Position numbers and translations under genes: made by a program
In this document: positions 53,012 through 64,000 of the stretch, piece after piece
Layout of the letters: the number at the start of each line of letters is the position of its first letter
Position numbering within the stretch: the first letter of the stretch is position 1
Notes under the pieces: generated by a model
Database searches by the model: none
What the model saw: the letters and a program-made list of their open reading frames with translations, nothing else
Told to the model about the DNA's origin: nothing
NCBI RefSeq assembly: GCF_033568475.1
Contig: NC_133122.1
Location: 147,822,861-147,886,860 of the forward strand
Source: Henckelia pumila
Taxonomy: Eukaryota > Streptophyta > Magnoliopsida > Lamiales > Gesneriaceae
Length of the DNA: 64,000 bases
Direction: 5' to 3'

Positions 53012-56000
53012 ATGTCAAATCGTGACGACCAGAGTTCTCATGGCAGTGTTGGTGGGCGTTGGGGTGATGCCGACCGGGAGCCTCGTCGAGAATGGCGTCA
53101 TCGTCACCATGACGACGAGCGTTTCACTGTGCGTCGATTCTTAGCTATGGGTCCTAAGCCCTTAGTTGGAGGTGAGTCTCCGGAGGATGCGGAGAACTGG
53201 TTAGACCGCATGGAGACGACTTTTCAGACTTTCCAATGCACCGATGAGCAGAAGGTGGAGACCCTTGGCTATCTTCTGGATGGGCGTGCGCGTAGGTGGT
53301 GGAGGTTTACTTCTGCACCTTTTGTTACGGCGAGAGGAGTGGCCACCTGGGCCGAGTTCCGCACAGCTTTCCAAAAGCGGTATTTTCCTCCTGCACTCCG
53401 TCAGTCGAAGGCAGGCGAGCTACTGAGTCTGCGACAGGGAGCCATGTCTATCGATGAGTATCAGCAGAGGCTCTTTGATCTGTTATCCTATTGCCCCGAG
53501 ATTGCTGATAGCTCAGAGATGAAGTATAATCTGTTCCTTCAGGGCCTTAACCCTGAGATCCATGACCGTGTGGCGGTTGGCGACGACATGTCCTATGAGG
53601 GCTTGGTGAGCCGTTGTCACCAGGCGGAGGACAGCATTCGGCGAAACAAGTCTTTCCCTCAGTCGAGGCCTGCTAGTTCTTTGGGTCCCCGTGCCCAAAC
53701 TTTTAAGAAGTCTGGATCTTCTTCTTCCTCTGGTTCTGGAGGTATTGTCCGTTATGGTAAGAAGGAGAAGTGTGATCACTGTGGGAAGAACCATCCATCC
53801 GACAAGTGCCATAGAGCTTCTGGAGCTTGTTTCCGTTGTGGAGAGACTGGTCATATCCGGAGAGATTGCCCAATGTCTGGGGGAGGTGGTTCTGGTTCTG
53901 GTTCAGGATCGGGTTCTCAGGCTACCGTACAGCAGAGGTCGCAGGGACAGTCTGCTGGGAGTTCTCATTTGAGGCCACGAGCTTCTGGCCAGGTGTTTGC
54001 CCTGAGACATGATCAGGCTGTGGAGGAGAATGAGAAAGTCATCGCAGGTACATTTATGCTTTATGGTATACCTGCTCTTGTACTTATTGACACTGGTGCA
54101 TCTCATTCCTTCATTTCTGCACGTTTTGTTAAGAGGCATAAGTTACCATGCATTGCACTAGACGTAGTGATGTCTGTTTCTACTCCGACGGGCCAATCTG
54201 CTTTGGCTAAGCGTCTAGTGATGGGTTGCCCTTTAGAGTTCGAAGGGAACGTTCTGTTGGCGAATCTCATGGTCCTGGCGATGGACGACTTTGATTGCAT
54301 TCTGGGAATAGATGTGTTGACTACCTATCGAGCTTCAGTGGACTGCTATCAGAGATTAGTACGCTTTCATCCGGAAGGGAGTGAGAGTTGGTTTTTCTAT
54401 GGTGAGGGAGCGCGACCCCCGATACCTTTGGTATCAGCTTTGAGAGCCTGTCGAGTTCTAGAGTCTGGCGGGGAAGGCTACCTTATCTATGCAATTGATT
54501 TGTCCGCTGAGAGTATTGGGATAGAGAGAATTCCTGTTGTAGATGAATTTCCAGATGTGTTTCCTGATGAGATTCCGGGTTTTCCTCCTGCTAGGGAAGT
54601 CGAGTTTGGCATAGAGTTGATGTCGGGTACTTCGCCTATTTCTAGAGCACCGTATCGTCTGGCACCGTCAGAGATGCGTGAGTTGAAGAATCAGCTACAG
54701 GATCTTTTGGACAAGGGGTACATTCGTCCTAGTGTATCTCCTTGGGGAGCTCCTATTCTCTTCGTGAAGAAGAAGGATGGGTCGATGCGGCTGTGCATTG
54801 ACTATCGGCAGCTGAATCGAGTGACTGTGAAGAACAAGTATCCGTTGCCTCGTGTTGATGACTTGTTTGACCAGCTGCAGGGCACATCAATTTACTCCAA
54901 GATTGACTTGAGATCTGGGTATCATCAGTTGAGAGTCCGTGATCAGGACGTAGCCAAGACTGCATTCCGTACTCGCTATGGGCATTACGAGTTCCTAGTG
55001 ATGCCATTTGGTTTGACTAATGCGCCGGCTATATTCATGGATCTGATGAACCGTGTCTTCAGGGAGTATTTGGACAAGTTTGTCGTGGTCTTCATTGATG
55101 ACATCCTGGTTTATTCGCGTAATACGGAAGAGCATGTTTCTCACTTGCGGTTGGTACTACAGACTCTTCGAGATGAGCAGTTGTACGCCAAGCTGAGCAA
55201 GTGTGAGTTCTGGATGGATAGAGTGGTCTTTCTTGGCCATATCATATCCAGGGAGGGGATTTCTGTAGATCCAAGCAAGATTGAAGCGGTACTTAATTGG
55301 TCGCGTCCGACGACAGTTGCTGAGATCCGTAGTTTTCTGGGTCTAGCAGGGTATTATCGTCGCTTCATTCTGAACTTCTCTCAGTTAGCTCGACCGTTGA
55401 CGCAGCTTACCCGCAAGGGTGTGGATTTTGAGTGGTCCTCCGAGTGTGAGGAGAATTTCCGTGAGCTTCGACGGCGGTTGACTTCTGCGCCGGTGTTAGC
55501 ATTACCGTCAGGATCTGGAGGGTATGTAGTTTACATGGATGCTTCTCTTCAGGGGTTAGGTTGTGTCCTGACTCAGAATGGGCATGTGATCGCATACGCT
55601 TCCAGACAGCTGAAGCTTCACGAGGACAACTACCCAGTCCATGATTTGGAATTGGCAGCCATTGTGTTCGCTTTGAAGATCTGGCGTCATTATCTTTATG
55701 GCGAGAAATTTGAGATCTTCACCGACCATAAGAGTCTCAAGTATTTGTTCACTCAGGCAGAATTGAACATGAGACAGAGACGTTGGATGGACTTGCTTAA
55801 GGACTATGATTGCGAGATTAAGTACCATCCGGGAGCTGCTAATCTCACCGCTGATGCTTTGAGTCGCAAGGTGCGACTATCCGCACTTCAGACTTGTTCG
55901 ATGTCTAGTGCGATCAGTGACTGTTGTACTTCAGGTTTTACCTTCAAGCATAAGAAAGGTATGCAGAGTATCCAGATGTTTGCGATATTATCTGAGCCAG

Positions 56001-57427
56001 CCTTGTATTCGCGGATCCGAGATGCTCAGATGTCTGATTCAAAGACCCAGCGTTTAGCTCGTCTAGCTAACGAGGGTAGCTCGTCTGGATTTCATTATCA
56101 GTCAGATGGCTTTCTGTGTTTGTCTGGTAGGCTTGTAATTCCACAGGATGAAGAGTTGCGAGAGGAGATTTTGTCTCAGGCACATCGCACTAAGTTGAGT
56201 ATTCATCCTGGGAGCAACAAGATGTACAAGGATCTACGTACTCGTTTCTGGTGGAAGGGAATGAAACGCAGTGTTTATCAGTTTGTTTCGAGATGTTTGG
56301 TGTGTCAACAGGTCAAGGCAGAGCACCGACGACCTGGAGGATTGCTTCACAGTCTGCCTATTTCTGAATGGAAATGGGAGTTTATCACTATGGACTTTGT
56401 GACCCATTTGCCGGTATCACCGAAGAACTGTGATGCTATCTGGATTGTGGTGGACCGACTCACCAAGTCAGTGCATTTCATTGCCTATAGCCGAGAGTAC
56501 TCTGTGGATCGCATGGCACGGATGTACATTCAGGAGATCGTCCGACTTCATGGAGTGCCTGTGAGCATTGTCAGCGATCGGGACCCCAGGTTTACTTCTA
56601 GATTCTGGGGGAGTGTTCAGCGTGCGATGGGTACTACTCTCAGTTTGAGTACAGCCTATCATCCGGAGACTGATGGTCAGTCAGAGCGCACTATCCGTAC
56701 GTTAGAGGATATGCTTAGAGCGTGCGTCTTGGATTTTGGTTAAGCCTGGCAGGATCATTTGCCGTTGATCGAGTTCGCTTACAACAACAGCTATCACACT
56801 AGTATTGGGATGACACCTTTTGAAGCGTTGTATGGGCGACGTTGTCGTACTCCACTCTTCTGGGAAGAAGTGGGGGAGAGACAGGCTGAAGGACCGGAGT
56901 TTATCCAGCAGGCGATAGACATTGTTGATCAGATCAAGAAACGGATTAAGACTGCACAGGATCGTCAGGCCAGCTATGCTAATATCAGGCGTAGGCCCTT
57001 GCAGTTCGAGGTCGGGGAGAAAGTGTTTCTGAGAGTGTCACCTTTCCGCAAGATTCTCAGATTTGGCCTTAAGGGCAAGTTGTCTCCCAGATTTATCGGT
57101 CCGTTTGAGATCTTGGAGAGCATTGGCGATTTGGCTTATCGACTAGCTTTGCCACCGCATCTATCTAGTATTCATGACGTGTTCCACGTATCTCTGTTGC
57201 GACGGTATGTGGCAGATGAATCTCATATTCTGCAGCGGTCTGAGGTTCAGGTAGACAAGGATTTGAATTATGTTGAGAAACCTCTTCGTATCCTGGATTA
57301 TAAGGATAAGGTTTTACGGAACAAAGTCATTCCTTTGGTTTTAGTTCAGTGGCAGCACCGAGGCACTGAGGAAGCTACTTGGGAGCTTGAGGACAGGATG
57401 CGTAAAGACCATCCTGAGTTGTTTTGA
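53012..57427 (+). pseudogene. gypsy-3 gag-pol polyprotein with one premature stop
   Basis: One frame of 1471 codons has a single stop, TAA at 56741-56743, where gypsy-2 has TCA. Gag begins [20 protein letters not shown]; two Cys/His boxes start at residues 254 ([13 protein letters not shown]) and 273 ([14 protein letters not shown]). The protease DTGAS Asp is near 360. RT catalytic FIDDIL is near 696. RNase H Asp is near 843 (YMDAS, Met where relatives have Thr) and TDHKSL near 905. Integrase has an HHCC domain, then Asp 1128, the SDRDPRF Asp near 1189 and Glu 1225. After the stop, a chromodomain-like tail (57280-57424) targets chromatin in related Tekay/Del elements. The stop falls after the integrase Glu, so it removes only the C-terminal part. 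Confidence 0.93.
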
Positions 57428-57549
57428 TTTCATCCTTTGAGTTGTATTCAGTTGCAAACCCTGTAAACGTTTGATTTGAATAATGAATGTTTCTGATTTC
57501 TGTATTTGCATTCGGTACTTAAGATCTGATTTCGAGGACGAAATATCTT

Positions 57550-57562
57550 AAGTGGGGGAGAA
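57550..57562 (+). other. gypsy-3 polypurine tract
   Basis: AAGTGGGGGAGAA just before the 3' LTR, identical to that of gypsy-2. Confidence 0.85.
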
Positions 57563-58700
57563 TGTAGTAGCCCGCAACCAAAATCAGTAACTAAGGAATT
57601 AATCATAATTACTTGGGTAGAGTTCGGAAGCTCCGAAGGTGAGTTCGGAAGCTCCGATCAGGATCGGAAGCTCCGATCGGTATTATGTCAGGCATGATGT
57701 GTGGCAAGATCGGAAGCTCCGATCAGGACCGGAAGCTCCGATCACCCCTATCCGGAGTCATCAAGTGATATTTTGACACGTGGCAGATCAGGATCTTCGG
57801 AAGCTCCGATGGCAGGATCGGACGTTCCGATTGAGGTTCGGACATTCCGATCAAGGATCGGAAGTTCCGATCGTTGTCTATAAATAGAAGGCCGAGACTT
57901 CACTTTCATTTGCCAATTCCGAGTTCTCCTTTCCTTTCAAGTCCTTTTGGAGCTGTTTTAGTCTTCTTAGGCTTGGTCCGGAGGTCGGCAAGGCATTCGG
58001 TAGTCGTAGCGGAGTTGTGCCCAAGTTCTGGAGGCATCGACATCAAAGGGCTAACGACGGACGAAGGTATAGCTTTTGATTCCTATAAATATTTAGGAGT
58101 ATGCAATAGCTTAGTTAAGGCTTTTAGAGCACTTTAATTATAGTAGTATCATTTGGCAGTGTAGAGCAGACTATAGGCGTGGACCTAGAGTTAGTGGATG
58201 GACTTCCATCGATTTGGGTCCGGCGTTTCCACGGTTATCTCGGTATGGGAGCCACCTCCTAAAGCGACGGCACAGCGTGCTACATACCAGGGCCCGGTCT
58301 ATCTCTGTTATCTGATCCTTGACCTCGAGTCTATAGGGAGTTCACTTTGCATGCATGTATACTCATACTCTCGCACTGAGCGTTTTATGCTCATGTCTCG
58401 TACTCTGTATTTTCTGGACACCCTATTCCATGGGGCAGGTTTGCGATTGGACGAGGAGGGTGGATCCAGAAGGAGCTAGTCAGTGGTTGGCCAGCTGGAG
58501 CTTCGCTTAGGTTTTATTACTGTTGTTTGGGTTTATACAGCTATTCGATTTGGTTGTATAATATTGGATAATTACAGATTCCTTTACTTGGGATTGTATA
58601 ATGTTATTGGATTCCGCAGTTTTATTCTGATATCTGTTTAATTAAGTTAATTGCATGCATAAGTTCTGTTTAGTAGGTGATCCGGGTAAGGGTCACTACA
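57563..58700 (+). repeat. gypsy-3 3' LTR, mosaic
   Basis: This 1138-bp LTR matches the gypsy-2 3' LTR almost exactly up to about 58192. Beyond that it matches its own 5' LTR (GCGTTTCCACGG and GTATAATATTGGATAATT, which gypsy-2 lacks). The switch coincides with a 172-bp deletion joined at GTT. This suggests conversion by a gypsy-2-like sequence. Confidence 0.9.
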
Positions 58701-58705
58701 AATGG

Positions 58706-59181
58706 TGTACAACCAAAACCGCGGACTTATCCTCTCAAATAATAATAACCACTTGGAAAGTCCAAATAGGGTAGTTCGATCATTCATCATATGAATATCC
58801 GTTTGCATGCTTTGAACATCTCCATGTCCATTACCAATGAAACGTGGTACTTGGCATCACAAATGCTAGTCTCAATCTCGAGCGATCCTTATCCTTATTA
58901 GCGGACGGCTCAATTGACTAGGAACTGTTTAGAATATACAGTGACTATAAAATGTGTTTCATAATAGTGATCTCTCTTTATTCACTATCTCATCTTACTT
59001 ACACTATAGTATATTCAAGGTCTTTATCAAAACAACAATAGTATATCACAATATAACAATATGAAGAAAGACAAAGAAAATGCAATTAATGAATGTAAAT
59101 TATATTAAACAAAGATTGTTTATACATAGAGTCATAAAAGCCCTTAGCCACAAGTTGGCTAACCGGGCACCCACTCTTTCA
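58706..59181 (-). repeat. copia-2 3' LTR, proximal part
   Basis: The LTR resumes after the AATGG duplication and ends at 59181 (TGAAAGAGTGGG on the minus strand). With 50211-51615 it totals about 1.88 kb, like the copia-1 5' LTR. A purine-rich AGGGCAAGTGGGAGAT tract lies next to it (59182-59197). Confidence 0.88.
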
Positions 59182-59195
59182 ATCTCCCACTTGCC

Positions 59196-62100
59196 CTAAA
59201 GCCAACTAGTCATACTACGTAATCCCATTGCTTCGCGATGTTTGTCAAACAATGGTCCTGACAAGGGCTTAGTAAGTGGATCAGCGATATTGTCTGTAGA
59301 GGCCACTCTTACGACAGTGATGTCTCCTCTTTCCACAATATCCCGGATGATGTGGTATTTCCTCAGTACGTGTTTGGATCTTTGATGAGACCTTGGTTCC
59401 TTTGCCTGAGAAACGGCACCAGTGTTGTCGCAGTGCACCGGAACTGGACCAACAGCTTTAGGAATTACGCCCAACTCTTGGACAAAATTCCTCATCCAAA
59501 CGGCCTCTTTAGCAGCAGCTGATGCTGCAATGTATTCTGCCTCAGTGGTGGAATCTGCTGTGGTGTCCTGCTTGGAACTCTTCCAAGAGACAGCACCGCC
59601 ATTGAGCATGAATACAAATCCAGAGGTTGACTTTGAGTCATTCACGTCGCTTTGGAAGCTAGAGTCGGTATAGCCTTCCAATTCCAATTCTCTTCCTCCA
59701 TAAACCATGAATATATTCTTAGTCCTTCTCAAGTACTTAAGAATATCCTTCACGGCTTTCCAATGCATTTGACCGGGGTTGACCTGATATCTGCTTGTGA
59801 TACTCAGAGCAAAGGCTACATCCGGTCTGGTAGATATCATCCCATACATAATACTACCTATGGCTGATGCATATGGTATGTGTGTCATTTTCTCTATCTT
59901 TTTGTCAGTCTTGGGACACATAGACTTGGATAGAGAAACTCCATGACACATAGGTAGATGTCCTCTCTTGGACTCATCCATAGAAAACATTTTCAATATG
60001 GTGTCGATGTAGGTTTCTTGAGTGAGTCCTATCATTCTCTTAGATCTATCTCTATAGATCTGTATCCCTAGAATATAGGAGGCCTCACCCAAATCCTTCA
60101 TCGAGAATCTACCTGATAACCATATCTTTGTTGACTGCAACATCCCTACGTCATTCTCAATGAGTAGGATGTCATCAACATAAAGCACTAAGAACGTCAC
60201 CGCATCCTTAACTACTTTCTTGTACACGCACGGTTCCTCCGGGTTTTTGATGAAACCAAAGTCCTTTATTGTTTCATCAAATTTCTGGTTCCAACTTCTT
60301 GATGCTTGTTTGAGACCATAAATTGATCTCTGAAGCTTGCATACCTTATGCTCGCTTTTCATGGATGTGAATCCCTCGGGCTACATCATATAGATTTCTT
60401 CCTTAATGTTTCCATTAAGAAATGCAGTCTTCACATCCATTTGCCATATCTCATAGTAATACCATGCTGCTATGGCAATAAGGATTTTTATGGACTTGAA
60501 CATTGTGACTGGTGAAAAGGTTTCATCATAGTCAACTCTTTGTCTTTGAGTATAACATTTTGCTACCAATCGTGCCTTGTAGGTGAGTACCTTGCCATCA
60601 GGCCCAAGTTTTCTCTTGTAGATCCATTTACACCCTATTAGAACAATTCCATCGGGAGGATCTACTAAAGACCAAACTTGGTTTTTATGCATCGAGTCTA
60701 TTTCCGAATGCATAGCATCAAGCCATAAATTCGAATCCGCATCAGAAATTGCTTCCTTGAAATTTCTTGGATCACATCCAATGTCGGGTTCACTTTGATC
60801 CCCTTCAAGAAGAAGACCATATCGAATAGGAGGTCTAGAAGTCCTCTTAGATCTCCTAGATGTAGGCGTGTCCACTGAAGGTTCTTGAGGTGTGGGATCG
60901 TTATTTTGCATCTCAGGTTCTTCTCGAATTTCTTCGAGTTCCATCATCTTGCCTTTCTTATCTAATAAAAACTCCTACTCCATGAAGGTGAAATTTCTCG
61001 AAACAAACACTTTTGTTTCAGTAGGATGATAGAAATTATATCCGATTGAATTCTTCGGATATCCTACAAAATAACATAAGGTGGATCGACTATCCAACTT
61101 ATCTCCCATAGTCTGCTTCACGTAAGTAGGACATCCCCAAATCCTCAAGTACAAATACTTAGGAGTTTTGCCATTCCATAACTCGTATGGAGTTTTATTC
61201 ACTGCTTTGGTGTGAACATTGTTCAACAACAACACCGCCGTTTCAAGTGCATAGCCCCAAAACGAAGGAGGGAGCTCAGTGAAGCTCATCATAGATCGAA
61301 CCATGTCCAACAAAGTTTGATTGCGACGCTCCGAGACACCATTCAGCTGAGGTGTCATAGGAGGAGTCCACTGAGAGAGAATCTCATTCTCTTTTAGATA
61401 GCTCAAAAACTCGGTACTTAAGTATTCTCCACCTCGATCCGATCAAAGTGCTTTAATACTTCTACCTTGTTTGTTTTCTACTTCAGCCTTGAATTCTTTG
61501 AACTTTTCAAATGATTCAGACTTATATTTCATTAAATATAAATACTCATACCTAGAATAATCATCAGTAAAATTAATGAAGTAGGTGTGACCAAATTTAG
61601 TACCGATACTAAATGGTTCGCAAACATCTGTATGGATAAAATCCAACAGATTTTGAATACGCTCAGGCTTCCCTTTGAAAGGATATTTAGTCATTTTTCT
61701 TTTTAGGCAGGACTCACAAGTAGGTAGAGAGTTAATATCAGACATATCAAACATGTCCTTTCCCACTAGCGTGTTCATCCTCCTTGAGGAAATATGACCT
61801 AGCCTAGCATGCCAAAGGTTTGCCGTGTTTTGACTATCGTTTTTCCTTTTATTTATTGTTACCGGTTTATCAACATAATTAATTGGAACGTCTTTTAATT
61901 TTAAGTTATATAGATCATTTTCAAGTTGTCCATTTCCAATCAAACATTCATTCTTGTAAATATTGCAAATCTCATTTACAAAATTACAAGAAAAACCATC
62001 TCTATCAAGCATAGAAACAGAAATAATGTTTTTAACTAAATCTGGCACAAATAAAACATCTCTAAAAAATAACTTAAAATTGTTCTGCAAAACTAAATAA

Positions 62101-62234
62101 ACGTCTCCCACTGCTTTGGCTTCAACTCTGGAACCATTTTCGAGCCTCAGCTGGGTCTCACCCATCCTAAGCTTACGACTTCTTGTCATCACCTGCAAAC
62201 CATTGCAAATGTGAGATCCACATCCGGTATCCAA
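59196..62234 (-). pseudogene. copia-2 pol, broken by stops
   Basis: The frame runs from the protease (DTGCGSHICN at 62230) through HARLGHISS, the integrase core with NGVSERRNQTLLD, RT (KTAFLNGNIKEEIY; YVDDILLI) and RNase H (GYTDSSFQSD; STTEAEYIAAS). In-frame stops lie at 61443-61445 (TGA, where copia-1 has CGA), 60975-60977 (TAG) and 60381-60383 (TAG). All pieces stay in one frame, so only point changes, no indels, broke pol. Confidence 0.92.
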
Positions 62235-62473
62235 TACCCAAGAAGTAGTATTAAGTTAAACATTTATTTCAATGTAAAACACACCCTTTGCAGTTCGCAA
62301 CTGCTCGAGATATTCCTTGCAGTTACGTTTCCAATGACCGGGTTTCTTGCAGTGATGGCAAACATCTCCAGATATGTTCACGTTTGAAGCTTTTGTCTTG
62401 CCCTTCTTTGTGGTATAATTTTCTTGGGTGGGGTAAAACGTTTCTTACCCTTTCCACTTGGCCCCTTCTTGGA
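62235..62473 (-). pseudogene. copia-2 gag-pol junction with zinc knuckle
   Basis: The minus strand encodes a CCHC knuckle (CHHCKKPGHWKRNC, about 62320-62361) and the linker to protease. This part is out of frame with the gag ORF that stops at 62474, so a shift lies in the Lys-rich linker near 62400-62470. Confidence 0.85.
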
Positions 62474-63109
62474 TTAAGAAGAGGAGCCAACCAAGAGTAC
62501 CGGTTTTTCCTTCTTTAATGTGGCCTCATAAAACACAAGCATATTGACCATATCTTCAAGGGTGGCCTCTATCTTGTTCATATTGAAGTTCACCACAAAT
62601 CCGTCAAACGACGAAGGAAGAGAAAGAAGTAACAAGTCCGCGTTTAGTTCATGCTCCAAAGTCAAATCGAGTGTTACCAACTTTTCAATGAGCCCAATCA
62701 TGTGTACCTCATGCTCACGGACCGAAGTCCCATCTCGCATGCGGCATGTCATGAGCTCTTTGACGGTGGCATACCTCTCCGACCTTGACTGAGCTCCAAA
62801 AAGTTCCTTGAGGTGCATGTGTATGTCAGAAGCATTCACGGCATCCTCAAATCGCCTCTGGAGTTCATCAGACATTGAAGCTTGCATATAGAATTTAGCC
62901 TTGATATCATGGTCCCACCATTGATCAAGTTTTGCCAATTCTTCCGGACTTATATTAGCCGGTGCTTCCTTTGGAGGATTCTTTTCTAACACGTAGAAAA
63001 TTTTCTCCGAGTTTAGAACAATCTTTAATTTACGGAACCATTCCGTATAGTTTGCGCCAGTCAATTTGTTTTGTTCGAGAATTGAGTATAGTGGATTTCG
63101 CGAATTCAT
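62474..63109 (-). pseudogene. copia-2 gag
   Basis: It starts MNSRNPLYSILEQNKLTGAN and covers the gag core without the early stops seen in copia-1 (it keeps Trp codons in the LDQWWDHDIKAKF stretch). It ends at a TAA at 62474 after VGSSS, before the zinc knuckle. Product would be a 211-residue truncated gag. Confidence 0.9.
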
Positions 63110-64000
63110 TGTAATGAAATACTGAAAAGAAACAGACAATAATCAGTGATTGTTTAATTAATTTACTAAGACATAAAATATGGCGAGATTTAATTTTATG
63201 AATTTCACTCCCACTATTTTAACGATTTCACTACCCTCTAGTGAAAACGGGAAACTTGTTTCCTTAGTGGGAACATGGAGTCCAATTGACAAACTATAGT
63301 CCCGAATAATATCAGCCAACCGTAATTTTCAAAAGGTAGAGCCCAATTGCTTCCAAAGCAACCCCCATGTTTTTATCTCATGTCCAATAAAGGCCCAATA
63401 ATATGACGCCGTTTAATGTGACATGTCAAGATGACCCATCAATATTAAGTTATGATGGACGGTCGCCATGTGGATCCCCAATAATATGAGCCAATCCCAA
63501 GGGAGTTCCACCCAACTTACAACATGTGTCGATCCAATGTACATCTTTCCGACGAACGGGCCCTCCAATAATATGAGCCGGACCGTGCCCGGGGTAGCAT
63601 CTCATACATTGATCGTTGATGGAAGGTAGGAACATTTAAACAATATTTAAATTCCCTTTTGTTTATCTTGATATCAATTTTAAATCATATTTAAAATTAG
63701 GGATTTTTAATTTTGAAAATTATCTCATCATGCAATATTTGTATGCTTGCGGGATTTATACAATTTAGTCTAAACATGCATACAATAATAATATCATATA
63801 TTATTTAAAGGATGATTGATCCCAATCACTAATCGACCCGTGGTTGCCAATCACGAGTCTAAGTCCAATCCTAGGTGATATGCAAGTATGCAATGCAATC
63901 CTATTACATTGAGCTTACAATTTACATTTCTTCGGTCTTTATTGTCTGCTGGGCCCATCTTTGTCTTCAAATCTTTATCTCTCACTAAGTCTAATAAATT
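63110..64000 (-). other. copia-2 leader, partial
   Basis: This matches the copia-1 leader in reverse. It keeps four spaced copies of the CCAATAATATGA motif (near 63300, 63397, 63478 and 63565). The window ends before the GC-rich block, the primer site and the 5' LTR. Confidence 0.82.

Larger units (their letters stand above)
51616..58700 (+). mobile_element. Ty3/gypsy element gypsy-3, nearly intact
   Basis: A 7.1-kb plus-strand chromovirus in the copia-2 LTR. A perfect target duplication AATGG (51611-51615 and 58701-58705) and LTRs with TGTAGTAG...CACTACA ends define it. Gag-pol is open except for one stop. It is the closest to a complete element in the window. Its 3' LTR is shorter than its 5' LTR through a 172-bp deletion and one missing U3 unit. 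Confidence 0.95.
50211..64000 (-). mobile_element. Ty1/copia element copia-2, runs off the window
   Basis: A minus-strand relative of copia-1. Its 3' LTR lies at 50211-59181 (split by gypsy-3), then pol fragments, gag and leader to the window edge; its 5' LTR is not in the window. It has stop codons in gag and pol and a frameshift, so it is dead. It lies in opposite orientation to copia-1, about 22 kb away. The left limit is set at TGATCAC by analogy with the copia-1 LTR end and may be off by 20 bp. Confidence 0.88.

Overview
The window is nuclear DNA of a flowering plant, most likely a eudicot. It carries spliced GT-AG genes of plant-specific families, mitochondrial-type mTERF and tandem-RRM genes, and all the main plant transposon orders (MULE, CACTA, PIF/Harbinger, Ty3/gypsy chromovirus, Ty1/copia, MITEs). 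An asterid/Lamiales source is a weak guess from the general look of the retroelement proteins. Roughly 80% of the window is transposon sequence in deep nests.

Region A (67-34120) is one Mutator-like element (MULE). Its terminal inverted repeats (67-200 and 33985-34120) are now 34 kb apart. Its minus-strand transposase gene is cut into four blocks by three insertions: (i) a gene-capturing CACTA element at 2762-7857 (TSD TGG) with pieces of a fibrillarin gene, a terpene synthase and a GH17 beta-1,3-glucanase; (ii) a Ty3/gypsy chromovirus (gypsy-1, 8323-31280), itself split by gypsy-2 (13042-19291, TSD TGCGA) and copia-1 (19318-28651, TSD AAGGG), which landed 21 bp apart in its integrase gene; (iii) a probable solo LTR (31987-33205). 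The MULE also holds a plus-strand GRF zinc-finger ORF just inside its left end.

Region B (34121-50040) is a gene island. It has a six-exon, two-RRM RNA-binding protein gene (34452-36981), a decayed PIF/Harbinger transposase (38371-40390) that took two MITEs, an mTERF organelle gene (42231-43979, perhaps with an upstream coding exon) and a small lysine/arginine-rich protein with an AT-hook-like motif (46988-47404). These three are the only plausible host genes.

Region C (50041-64000) starts with a MITE remnant, followed by a minus-strand copia-2 that runs off the right edge. Its 3' LTR is split by gypsy-3 (51616-58700, TSD AATGG). Gypsy-3 is nearly intact: one in-frame stop in a 1471-codon gag-pol frame.

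The most unusual signals are: the gene-capturing CACTA with an internal CACTA-like terminus next to its glucanase fragment; the precise disassembly of one MULE gene by three nested insertions; and a ~1.7-kb tract almost identical between gypsy-2 and gypsy-3 that ends at a deletion junction and makes the gypsy-3 3' LTR a mosaic, which points to conversion between elements. No bacterial-type system, CRISPR array, rRNA or clear tRNA gene was seen.
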